A stretch of DNA of 64,000 bases, taken from the NCBI RefSeq assembly GCF_004801405.1, contig NZ_SSOB01000042.1:1-64000 (forward strand), given 5' to 3'. This DNA is from Cohnella fermenti. Its GTDB lineage: Bacteria; Bacillota; Bacilli; Paenibacillales; Paenibacillaceae. Each line of letters starts with the position of its first letter. The stretch's first letter is position 1. The translations under genes and the position numbers were made by a program. Under the pieces are notes generated by a model. The model was not told where the DNA came from. It worked only from the letters and a program-made list of their open reading frames with translations, and ran no database searches. This document shows, one piece after another, positions 7,952 through 16,457 of the stretch.

Positions 7952-10900
7952 TTATCTATTCAACAAGTTCCATACCGCTTGAGCGGTCTCGGCTCGGCTG
8001 GCAAGCGAATGCGGATCGAAGAGGCCGCTCCCCTTGCCGCGCATGAGACCCTCGGCAAGCGCCTTGCTCACATTCTCCTTCGCCCACGAGGACACCTCGT
8101 TCCGATCCCGGATGGCCTGAGCCGCTTGAGTCGCTTGAGCCGCTTGGTCCCCTTCCGCCGATGCCGCAGCGTTCCCTTGCAGGATGCCGAGAGCCCGCAC
8201 GAGCAGCGTCGCCATCTCTTCCCGCGTCAGGCTTGCGTCCGGAGCCAATGCGCCCCCTTCCGTGCCCTGGATCAAGCCGGCCGCGAAGGCGCTGGACAGA
8301 TCGCTCATGTACCAGGCGCCTTCCTTCGCATCGACGAACGGAAGCGTGGTATCCGTCTTCGGAAGCTCCAACGCCTTCACCAGCAAGGCCATAAATTCCG
8401 CACGGGTTGCCGGACGCGAAGGCTCGAAGCGCTCATCCGACACGCCGCTTGCGATATGCCGGGCCGCGAGCACCTGCACAACCCGCGCAGCCCAATGCGA
8501 CTGCGGCACATCCGCGAACGACTTGCGATACTCCAATACGGCAAGCTTGGCGTTGGCGGTCAGTTGCACGATGGCCGCATTCGCTGCCCGATCGATCCGA
8601 CCGCCGATATAATTCCACCGGCCGGTCGCCTCGTCATAAGCGTACACGCCGAGCAACTCCTCGTCGATCCCGCTCTCCTCATAAGGCAGAGTTACCGCAG
8701 CCCCATTCTGAAGCTGCACCTCCGACTCGCTCCCATCCGTCCGTTGCATCCCGACACGGAATCGGTACGCGTCCCCGGCGAACTTCGCCGCCGCGCTTCC
8801 CTCGCCAACCGCAGGCTTGTTCTTCGCAGCATCGGCGTCCGGGGCAAGCTCTACGATCAAGGCGGCTCCGCCCGCCTTGGAGGCTTGCGATTGCAGCGCC
8901 AGAACCTCGGATTCCGCGAACAGGACCGTCGCTGCTCCGAATTGAACGAGCAGCTCGCGAGCCTCCAATTGCGCGAACGGAATTGTTGCCAGTGTTCGGC
9001 CCGCTTCCACTTCGACGACCGACCTGCCGTCCTTCACCGTGACGATTGTCCCCGTCGTGCCGCCGACCGAGCCGTTCCCGGTCTGCGTATCTCCCCCGCC
9101 GCCTTCTCCGGATTCGGACGGCTGATAGGTCAATGCGATCGTCTCTCCCCCCGCGATCGGAAGCGCCCGAGTCCCGCCGATATAAGAGCCGGTTGCCGTC
9201 AGCAGGCCGTTATCCCCGTCGATAAGGATATTCAGCGTCTTGCCCTGAACGTGCAGACCCGACACTCCGACCGTCCCTTCCAGCAAGCGAACCGCGCTCG
9301 GCGTGCCCTTGTCATAATCGAAGCCGTTGCGCAAGAGCACGTTCTCGATCATCTGCGAGATGCCGAACAAGGACGGCCGCACGCCCGCAGGCAACGGCGG
9401 ATTGTCGTTGGTGTAGGATTCGGAGAAGAAGTTCCCGGTACGGACAATATCGCGCATGGCGATCTGGACCATCTGGGATGCCTTCTCGACTTGTCCCTTG
9501 GCAATCAGGCCATAAATCGTATAGCCCCAATCCGGCTGCTTCGGGTTGACGAACCCGGCGAACGATTGACTCGGATCGAAGTAGCTGTCGAACAGTTGCA
9601 GCATCGTATCGGAATAAGTGCCCTGAAGCTCGTCCACATAGAGACCGGTCGTCACCCATATCGGGTTGCCGCCTGCCCGCGAGCCTGTTCCGACATCGTA
9701 ATACTGCGACGGAAGCGAGCTTGTCGTCGGCCAGAACCATGTCTTATACTGCTCGAACAAGGCCAGCCGCTTCGCCTCCCAATCCGCTCGATCCGCAGGC
9801 AGACCGAGAATGTCCGCAATCTCCTCCATCCGTTTGATATCCATCATCGCGGACACGACGAACTCGGCGTCCCGCTCGTTCGGATTGTCATGCGTGCCGT
9901 AGATCCAGCGCGGATTGTCGATCCGCCAGTTCAAGTACCGCGTCAAGGCCGGATAGACCTCTTGCAGGTGTGCGAGATTGCCGGTGACCTTGTACAGAAT
10001 AAGCGCGGTCTGGGCTTTGCGCGAAGGCAGGCTCTCCCCGCCGAGCTGCCCGTCTTCCTGTACGAGAGACATCAGCCCGCGGAATGCGTTCCATGCGGTG
10101 TCCGGATCGACATACGCATAGAGCTGAATGCCCATCAGGCTGTCCCACGACGCCGTGAACGGGTTGGTCGGCTCCCCCTCGTCCCACAGCGAAGCCTTCC
10201 CCGTTGCTATCTGCGGATACGGATAGGCCGCTTCGGAAGGCAGCACATTCTGGGCCAGCAGAACCCAGGCGGCATAATAATCGTGCTTCACATCGGCGGA
10301 GGCAACCCCCTTCCGCATAATGGTCGGCATCTCGAAGCTTGCCGGCTGGGGCACGGAAGCCAGGTAAGCGTCCCAGTAGGCCTCGCGAGCCGCGCGCACC
10401 TGCTGCAGGTCCGCAGTCAGCGGAGCTTGCGCCCAGTCGGCCGCGCTCTCCTTGTCGTCTCCCGCGGCCAGCGCTGCCGCAACGATCAGCTTCCCTGCGG
10501 GAAGCGCGTCGGCACTCAGCTCCAGCAGCCAGAACCCTTGGGCCGGCGCCTGATCGAGCGCGTTGATGTCGGCGAGCAGATCGCTCTCGGAAGCGTAATA
10601 CTGGATTGCCGTCGCAGCGGACGCGCCGTTAATGGCAATGGCGGCGGCATGTCCGCCTTGATCGATCGTCAGGACGCCGTCCGCCCACGCGACGCTGCCG
10701 TTGTACTTCCCTCCCACATACAGAGAGCTTCCCGGCGCAGCGCCGGCGAGGCTCGCGGATCGCACAACCGTGTTCTCGTCATAGAGGAAGTCCGCTCCCT
10801 GAATGGAGCTGCCATCCTGATAAGACGCCTGGAACGGAAGCTCGGTCGGCGTCCATTCCGTCGAATACGAGGCCGCGCCCGCCAGCTTCTGCTCCACGTG

Positions 10901-12583
10901 CAGAATCTGAAGCTTGCTGAACGTGGCCGAAGCGCCTTGCCCGATGGCAAACAGGTACACCCGGAACGACTTGGTGCCGGACCATCCGGTAATCTGACGG
11001 AGATCGTACAGCAGCGTCCCGTCCTTGCCGGTGTCGGACTGCAGCACATATTCCGAGACGCCGTCGTTCACTTTAAGCGACCACATTCCGGCGACATCGG
11101 AGACGGATACTTCAAGCGTCGACGTCTCGTCCAGATCGACCGTAATCGGATCCTTCGTATAGATCGCTTGCCAGACCGGGTTCGCATTCGCCGACACGCT
11201 CAGCTTGACGCCTTGATCCCCGACCGGCTCGACGAGCAAGTCTTCCGGAGACTGTTGGTCGGGAAGACCAGCCTGCCACATGTCAAGTTGCCCGATGCTC
11301 GGCCTCCAGCCGTACGCAATGCCGCCTGTCGCGCCGGGCACGGCCTTGTACAGCATGACCATATCCGACAGCTCCCGGCTTGTCCGCTGGCTGGCCGCGT
11401 TCAAGTAGCCCAGGTTAAGCGGCAGCGTCGGACGGTTGCTGTATTGCGAAGCCGTCGTGCCTCCCGCCGTCTTGAAGTCGAACGGATTGAGGACAAGCTT
11501 CGAGCCGGGCAGGCTCAGGTCTCTGCGCTGCAGTTCTCCCGTCTCGCGAAGCTCGGCGCTGGTCGGGACAGCGGAATCGACGCCCGGATCGTCCGTCTGT
11601 TGTTCAACCTCTTCCTCCACCGGCACACGGCTTACAAGCTGCAAGCTGTCGATCGTAACCGACTTCCCGCCGCCGATTCCCCACACCGAGACGGCGAACG
11701 TCTTCGTGCCGTCCCACCCCGTTGCATCGGGGATATCGAAGGCGAAGCTTCCGGCCGTCGATTGATCGCCGGACAGCCCGATGTCGGAACCCGAGCTGTC
11801 CTCCAGCTTGACGCTCCAGGAACCGCCCGGATCGACCGCGCCAATCCGGAGCTTCAAGATCGGCCCGGCCGCCATATCGACCGTAAATCTCTTCACGGTC
11901 GTCATCTTCTGATACGGCGGATCGGCCGTATCGTTCACTTGCATCCGAAGTCCGCCCTCGTCGGTGTAGTCCAGAACGAGGTCCTCCTTGACCCAAGCGT
12001 TCAGATTGGACAAGTCCGCCTCCCAGATCGGATATTCGGCAGCCGGGTTCGCTCCCGTAATCCGAATCTGGTCGATCGTCGTCGCGGAGCCGGCGCCAAT
12101 CGCCCACAGCTCGAGGGTGAACGACTTCACTCCCGTCCATCCGGTCGCCTCCGCGATAGGGAAGACGAACTCCCCGGTATCGCTGCGATCCCCCCCGGTC
12201 AGCACATAAGCCTGCGTGCCATCGCTTGCCTTCACGCTCCAGGAGCCGCCTTGGACGTCCGCTACGGATATCGCAAGCTTCGGATCGTCCTCCATATCGA
12301 AGCTGAGCTGCTGCAGGGCGCTCATCTTCTGCCATGCCGGATCGGCATCCGCATTCACGGCCATCTGCACGCCGGCAGCGCCGTTAGCCGTTGCCGTCAA
12401 TCCGGGCTCCACGTACCAGTCCGCTGCGATATTGGAGAAGTCCGCTTCCCAGCGGACGACATCGTCTCCCGCAGCCGCCGCCTTCCCGACAACGCCGCTT
12501 CCCGCGCCAACCGGCGCTGCGCTCGCCAGCAGCACGACGGCCAACATCAACAGCAGTATTTTCCGCCCCATATTCCTTCTCAT
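7952..12583 (-). CDS. SLH-anchored GH63-like glycosidase with three sugar-binding-like modules
   Basis: A 1543-residue secreted enzyme. A signal peptide (MRRNMGRKILLLMLAVVLLA) is followed by two similar beta modules (about 44-175 and 188-318; each with a WEAD start, GSWSVK core and AT/DATGW end). An N-terminal glycosidase domain (VLNPFDFKTAGGTT near 365) comes next and is interrupted at about 435-560 by a third copy of the module, then resumes at TEWTPTELPFQASY. An (alpha/alpha)6 catalytic barrel of GH63/trehalase type spans about 750-1095 (FTASWDSLMGIQ, ERDAEFVVSAMMD). A stalk domain (about 1100-1345) and three SLH repeats (from KSFADVPQSHW to the end) tether it to the wall. It is the last gene of an importer operon, 33 bases after the binding protein gene, so its products probably feed that importer. 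The substrate is unknown; alpha-linked glucosides or mannosides are typical of the clan. Confidence 0.85.
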   Translation of the reverse strand: MRRNMGRKILLLMLAVVLLASAAPVGAGSGVVGKAAAAGDDVVRWEADFSNIAADWYVEPGLTATANGAAGVQMAVNADADPAWQKMSALQQLSFDMEDDPKLAISVADVQGGSWSVKASDGTQAYVLTGGDRSDTGEFVFPIAEATGWTGVKSFTLELWAIGAGSATTIDQIRITGANPAAEYPIWEADLSNLNAWVKEDLVLDYTDEGGLRMQVNDTADPPYQKMTTVKRFTVDMAAGPILKLRIGAVDPGGSWSVKLEDSSGSDIGLSGDQSTAGSFAFDIPDATGWDGTKTFAVSVWGIGGGKSVTIDSLQLVSRVPVEEEVEQQTDDPGVDSAVPTSAELRETGELQRRDLSLPGSKLVLNPFDFKTAGGTTASQYSNRPTLPLNLGYLNAASQRTSRELSDMVMLYKAVPGATGGIAYGWRPSIGQLDMWQAGLPDQQSPEDLLVEPVGDQGVKLSVSANANPVWQAIYTKDPITVDLDETSTLEVSVSDVAGMWSLKVNDGVSEYVLQSDTGKDGTLLYDLRQITGWSGTKSFRVYLFAIGQGASATFSKLQILHVEQKLAGAASYSTEWTPTELPFQASYQDGSSIQGADFLYDENTVVRSASLAGAAPGSSLYVGGKYNGSVAWADGVLTIDQGGHAAAIAINGASAATAIQYYASESDLLADINALDQAPAQGFWLLELSADALPAGKLIVAAALAAGDDKESAADWAQAPLTADLQQVRAAREAYWDAYLASVPQPASFEMPTIMRKGVASADVKHDYYAAWVLLAQNVLPSEAAYPYPQIATGKASLWDEGEPTNPFTASWDSLMGIQLYAYVDPDTAWNAFRGLMSLVQEDGQLGGESLPSRKAQTALILYKVTGNLAHLQEVYPALTRYLNWRIDNPRWIYGTHDNPNERDAEFVVSAMMDIKRMEEIADILGLPADRADWEAKRLALFEQYKTWFWPTTSSLPSQYYDVGTGSRAGGNPIWVTTGLYVDELQGTYSDTMLQLFDSYFDPSQSFAGFVNPKQPDWGYTIYGLIAKGQVEKASQMVQIAMRDIVRTGNFFSESYTNDNPPLPAGVRPSLFGISQMIENVLLRNGFDYDKGTPSAVRLLEGTVGVSGLHVQGKTLNILIDGDNGLLTATGSYIGGTRALPIAGGETIALTYQPSESGEGGGGDTQTGNGSVGGTTGTIVTVKDGRSVVEVEAGRTLATIPFAQLEARELLVQFGAATVLFAESEVLALQSQASKAGGAALIVELAPDADAAKNKPAVGEGSAAAKFAGDAYRFRVGMQRTDGSESEVQLQNGAAVTLPYEESGIDEELLGVYAYDEATGRWNYIGGRIDRAANAAIVQLTANAKLAVLEYRKSFADVPQSHWAARVVQVLAARHIASGVSDERFEPSRPATRAEFMALLVKALELPKTDTTLPFVDAKEGAWYMSDLSSAFAAGLIQGTEGGALAPDASLTREEMATLLVRALGILQGNAAASAEGDQAAQATQAAQAIRDRNEVSSWAKENVSKALAEGLMRGKGSGLFDPHSLASRAETAQAVWNLLNR
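8115..8150 (+). repeat. Four 9-base tandem repeats inside the SLH enzyme gene
   Basis: Imperfect units GCCTGAGCC / GCTTGAGTC / GCTTGAGCC / GCTTGGTCC. On the coding (minus) strand they encode an Ala/Gln-rich linker (QAAQATQAAQ) between the second and third SLH repeats, so unit gain or loss would keep the frame. Confidence 0.7.
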
Positions 12584-12616
12584 CGGGCATTCCCTCCCAT
12601 GTTGGAATTGGCAGTA

Positions 12617-14335
12617 CTATTGATTCTCGTAAGGGTGCTCCTGCAGGAACGCTTCGAACTGCTTCTGCATCTCGTCCCGGACCTTCTGCGCGCCTGCCGC
12701 ATCGCTCTTCTTCTGAATGCTCTCGATGGAAGCCATCATGTCGCTCTCGTCGATCATGCCGTCAAGCAAGGGCCGCTGCAAGGTCCCGACGTCGTTCAGC
12801 TTGGCTTGCTCCGCCTTCACGCTGTCCACGTTAAAGCTGAAGCCGGCACCCGGGTCCTTGTACAGGAAGGACGAATCGCCCAGCTTCTTCATAACCTCCA
12901 CGACTTCGTCCGGAGTCGTCGACAGCATGCGAATGTAGTTCGGATTCCAGGTCAGCTCGAAGCCCGGGAAGTTGTACAGCGTGCTCAAGTCCTTGCCCCC
13001 CGGCACGCTGTATTTATCCGCGCCCTCGGCTACCCAATCCTGCCCTTCAAGCCCGTATTGGATCAGATCGTGATGGCTGGTGTCCGAATAGATCCAGTCC
13101 AGGAACTGCATGACGCGGTCCGCATACTTCGAGGACGTTGGAATGGCCAGGAAGTTCCAAGCCTGGAACGTGCTCTTCATCTGCTTCGCAACCCCTTCCC
13201 GCAAGCCTCGGTCCACGATGAAGGTACCGAGCTCGGCGTCGGGCAGCGAGCTGGCCACCTGCTGCACGATGTCCGTGTACGTATCGATGCCGCGAATGTA
13301 AGAGGCCGCCTTGCCGGCTTTGAATTGGTCCTCCGCCGACTTCTGGCTTAACAGGTCCTTCTCCAGATAGCCTTTGGTGTACCATTCGCGAGCCTTCTTG
13401 ATCTTCCACAACGGATCAAGCTCCTGATACTCGGCGGGCATCTCCTTCATGTAGTCCGGGTCCAGCTCGGCAATCCATGTCTTCGCCACGTACGGCGTTC
13501 CGTCCGCGCGAATCACCATGCCGTTGCTGCCGCTGTAATTATGCTTGTCCGAGAGCGGACGATAGATATATTCGATATAAGTGGTCACGACATCGCCGAC
13601 GGCGCCGTTAAAGCTCAGCGGCACCATGCCTTTCTCATTCTGGAGAATGGCGTCGTAGTACTGCTCCAATTCATGCTCGTCGTTAAGCGCGCCATCCGTC
13701 CCGATGCCGTACTTCTTCGCCAGGTCCTTGCGGTAATAGATCGTGTCTCCTCCGGTGAAAGCCGTCGTGAACGGAACGGCGTAGGTATGGTATTCGCCGT
13801 TGCCGTCCTGGAACTTGTTGTTGTTCAAATATTCCGCGTCGAACGCCTTCTTCAGCCCAGGATACTGATCGTTGTCGAAGTAGGCATCCAGATTCCGAAC
13901 GAGTCCCTTCGACACCGCCTGATTCGTCGGCAGTCCCGCCAGCCAGCCTGCGGTGAAGAAGCCGTCCACCTTCTCGCCGGCGGTCAGCTTCAGGTTGACC
14001 GTGTTGCCGATATCGGCCGCATTCGTCCAATGCCAATTGATCTTGATGTTCAGCGAGTCTTCCGTCTGCTTGTAGAATTCGTCCATGACGGCTTGCAGAT
14101 TGTTCGGCTCGCCTCCGTTCGTGGAGAACAGGTAGAAGTCAAGCGTGACAGGGTCCGGCTTGTTGGCCGGGGAATTCGCCGCAGTCGTTGCGGCAGCCGA
14201 CGGAGATTCGGAATTGGCCGCGCCGCCACCGGTATTGTTGCCCGCGTTGTTGCCTCCGGCGCAGCCGGCGAGCAGGGCGGCCGATGCGATCAGGCAGATC
14301 GCCGCGTTGCGAGTCTTGCGGATAGATCCTTCCAT
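12617..14335 (-). CDS. LplA-type oligosaccharide-binding lipoprotein
   Basis: A 572-residue substrate-binding protein of the large LplA/DUF3502-bearing type. The N-terminus MEGSIRKTRN, a hydrophobic segment and lipobox LAGC give a lipoprotein; a Gly/Asn/Ala/Ser-rich linker of about 35 residues follows. The last hundred residues (from NPNYIRML to the end) match the DUF3502-like helical tail. The frame stays open 122 codons further upstream, but I set the start at 14335 because GGGAGG precedes it and the lipobox falls at the right distance. It belongs to the permease-permease-binding protein-SLH enzyme operon. Confidence 0.92.
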   Translation of the reverse strand: MEGSIRKTRNAAICLIASAALLAGCAGGNNAGNNTGGGAANSESPSAAATTAANSPANKPDPVTLDFYLFSTNGGEPNNLQAVMDEFYKQTEDSLNIKINWHWTNAADIGNTVNLKLTAGEKVDGFFTAGWLAGLPTNQAVSKGLVRNLDAYFDNDQYPGLKKAFDAEYLNNNKFQDGNGEYHTYAVPFTTAFTGGDTIYYRKDLAKKYGIGTDGALNDEHELEQYYDAILQNEKGMVPLSFNGAVGDVVTTYIEYIYRPLSDKHNYSGSNGMVIRADGTPYVAKTWIAELDPDYMKEMPAEYQELDPLWKIKKAREWYTKGYLEKDLLSQKSAEDQFKAGKAASYIRGIDTYTDIVQQVASSLPDAELGTFIVDRGLREGVAKQMKSTFQAWNFLAIPTSSKYADRVMQFLDWIYSDTSHHDLIQYGLEGQDWVAEGADKYSVPGGKDLSTLYNFPGFELTWNPNYIRMLSTTPDEVVEVMKKLGDSSFLYKDPGAGFSFNVDSVKAEQAKLNDVGTLQRPLLDGMIDESDMMASIESIQKKSDAAGAQKVRDEMQKQFEAFLQEHPYENQ

Positions 14336-14439
14336 GTTGTTGTTTCCTCCCTTTTGTATGTGTGCATCTATGCTTAAATCGAACTTGTCCCTCTCGTGCG
14401 AGCGGACAAGCGATTCGAAGCCAACAGGATCGGGCCGGA

Positions 14440-15333
14440 TTACCCCTTGACGGCCCCTATCGTAATACCCTTCAGAAAATACTTCTGAAGAAACGGATAC
14501 AGAAGAATGATAGGGCCGATGCTGATCATCGCGGTTGCCATTCGGAGTCCGACCGACGGAATCGATTGCCCGCCAAGCGCTTCGCGCGCCCTGGCCCCGA
14601 GCGAGGATTGCAGGAAGTCGACTTGGGTCTGAATTCTCATAATCAGGTATTGCAAAGTGTACAGCCGCTGATCGTCGATGAACAGCAGCACCTTGTACCA
14701 CTCGTTCCAGTAGCCCATGGCAGCGAACAATCCGATGGTCGCCAGAATCGGCTTGGACAGCGGAAGCATGATTTTGTAGAAAATATACATGTCGTTCGCC
14801 CCGTCGATCTTCGCGGATTCCGCCAGGGCATCGGGCAGCGTCGCGAAGTAGTTGCGCATCAGAAACACGTTGTAGGCATTAAGCGCTGCCGGGATAATGA
14901 GGACCAGCATGTTGTTCTGCAGATGCAGCAGCCTGGTCGTCAGAATGTAGGTCGGCACAAGACCGCCGTTAAACAGCATCGTCGCGTAGGCGTACAGGCT
15001 GATCTGCCTGCGAGCCTTCAGCGTCTTGACCGTCAGCGGATAAGCAAAGGCGGATGTGACGATCAAGGTCAGCAGCGTGCCGGCCGCCGTCGTCACAATC
15101 GTAATCAGGTAGGCTTGCATAACCGAATCCGTTCCCGTAAAGACAAGCTTGTAAGCCGTCAGGTTAAATGAAGCCGGCCATAAGCCGTAGCCGTTCCTGA
15201 CCATGCTCATCTCGTCGCTGAACGATGCGACAAGGGCAACCCAGAGCGGGAACAGGCACAGCAGCGAGAACAATCCCGTGCAGGCATAGAGGAAGCCGAG
15301 CAGCATTCGGTCCCCGACATTGAGCTTCTTCAT
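14440..15333 (-). CDS. Sugar ABC transporter permease, LplC/YtcP type
   Basis: A 297-residue permease with six helices, the EAA-type loop (ESAKIDGANDMYIFYKIMLP) and the C-terminal signature LQKYFLKGITIGAVKG of the LplC/YtcP subfamily. A longer start at 15354 would overlap the upstream stop by one base. The ATG at 15333 is preferred because GAGAGGAG lies about 8 bases before it. It lies between its LplB-type partner and the LplA-type binding protein. Confidence 0.92.
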   Translation of the reverse strand: MKKLNVGDRMLLGFLYACTGLFSLLCLFPLWVALVASFSDEMSMVRNGYGLWPASFNLTAYKLVFTGTDSVMQAYLITIVTTAAGTLLTLIVTSAFAYPLTVKTLKARRQISLYAYATMLFNGGLVPTYILTTRLLHLQNNMLVLIIPAALNAYNVFLMRNYFATLPDALAESAKIDGANDMYIFYKIMLPLSKPILATIGLFAAMGYWNEWYKVLLFIDDQRLYTLQYLIMRIQTQVDFLQSSLGARAREALGGQSIPSVGLRMATAMISIGPIILLYPFLQKYFLKGITIGAVKG

Positions 15334-15353
15334 TCCGATATTCTCCTCTCCCA

Positions 15354-16274
15354 TCAGAACAACGCGGAGTCTTTGTCCATCTTCTTGACAAGTCCGTTAG
15401 CCGACAGCACCATGATGAACCCGACAACCGATTGGAAAAGCGAAACAGCCGCCGACATGCCGATATTCCCGTCCACCCTCAGTGCGCGATACACATACGT
15501 ATCGATGATATCCGTCGTCGGCCGCAGCAGCGGATTGTCGCCGACCAGCGCATAGATCATTCCGAAGTCGCCCACGACGATGCCGCCGATGCTTAAGATG
15601 AACAGCATAACCGTCGTCGGCCGCAGCAAGGGAACGGTGATCCGCAAGATCGACTGGGTGCGGCTCGCTCCGTCGATCTTGGCCGCCTCATAGATCTCCT
15701 GATCGATTCCGGCAATCGTCGCCAGATAGATTACGGTGCCGAACCCGACTCCCTTCCACAATCGCAGGAAGACGAGCAGCGCCGGCCAGACGTCGGGGTC
15801 CTGGTAGAAATTAAACGTCTGCAGCCCCATCGCGTTCAGCATTTGATTAAGCAGACCGCCGTCGGTCGCGAAGATCGCCGATGCGAACACCGCCACCACG
15901 GTCCAGGAGATGAAGTTGGGCAGGAACATAAGCGATTGGAACGTGCGCGACAGGAACCGGACCCGCAGTTCGTTGAGCCCGATCGCCATCAGCATCTGCA
16001 CCGTCAGCCCCGTAACGATGAACAGAGCGTTCAGGAACACCGTATTGAACGTAATGTGAATCCAATCGTCCGAAGTAAAGAAGAACTTGAGGTTGTACCA
16101 GCCGACGAATTCGCTCTTGAACCCGTACAGTCCAGCCATCGGATTAAAGTCGACGAAAGCGTAGTACAGACCGACCAGCGGCAAGTAGTTGAAAATGAAA
16201 AAGAAAAGGATTCCCGGCAACAGCAACGCATATAAAAATTTGTTGACGTTTATCTCTCGCAGCACCCATCTCAT
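15354..16274 (-). CDS. Sugar ABC transporter permease, LplB type
   Basis: A 306-residue permease opening with a hydrophobic helix (FLYALLLPGILFFFIFNYLP) and the LplB-like periplasmic stretch YAFVDFNPMAGLYGF. The EAA loop IYEAAKIDGASRTQSILRIT is intact. It is the first gene of the second importer operon. The ribosome binding site (AAGGGA) is rather far from the ATG, so a start a few codons inside is possible. A terminator of the upstream regulator gene separates it from that gene, so it likely has its own promoter. Confidence 0.92.
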   Translation of the reverse strand: MRWVLREINVNKFLYALLLPGILFFFIFNYLPLVGLYYAFVDFNPMAGLYGFKSEFVGWYNLKFFFTSDDWIHITFNTVFLNALFIVTGLTVQMLMAIGLNELRVRFLSRTFQSLMFLPNFISWTVVAVFASAIFATDGGLLNQMLNAMGLQTFNFYQDPDVWPALLVFLRLWKGVGFGTVIYLATIAGIDQEIYEAAKIDGASRTQSILRITVPLLRPTTVMLFILSIGGIVVGDFGMIYALVGDNPLLRPTTDIIDTYVYRALRVDGNIGMSAAVSLFQSVVGFIMVLSANGLVKKMDKDSALF

Positions 16275-16415
16275 CCGATGTCAGCATCCCTTCGTTCCGC
16301 TCTTCGCCCCGCTCAAGCGATGGGCTACATCGAATTTACCCCGCTCGGCCGCGCCAAACTAGTGAAAATCCTTCCGATTCGCGCGATTGTTAATTATCAA
16401 ACCCCTTATAACGGG

Positions 16416-16457
16416 ATAAAAAAAGGACGAGAGGGTTATCTCCCCTCTTCGTCCTTC
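16416..16457 (-). terminator. Rho-independent terminator of the membrane AraC regulator
   Basis: On the minus strand AAGGACGAAGAGGGG pairs with CCCTCTCGTCCTT and is followed by seven T residues. It starts directly at the stop codon of the regulator gene. Confidence 0.85.

Noticed and set aside
7886-13351. Plus-strand open frame of 1821 codons
   Set aside because: It is the antisense shadow of the SLH enzyme and binding-protein genes: Arg/Leu/His-rich, no domain, no ribosome binding site. High GC content keeps such frames open.
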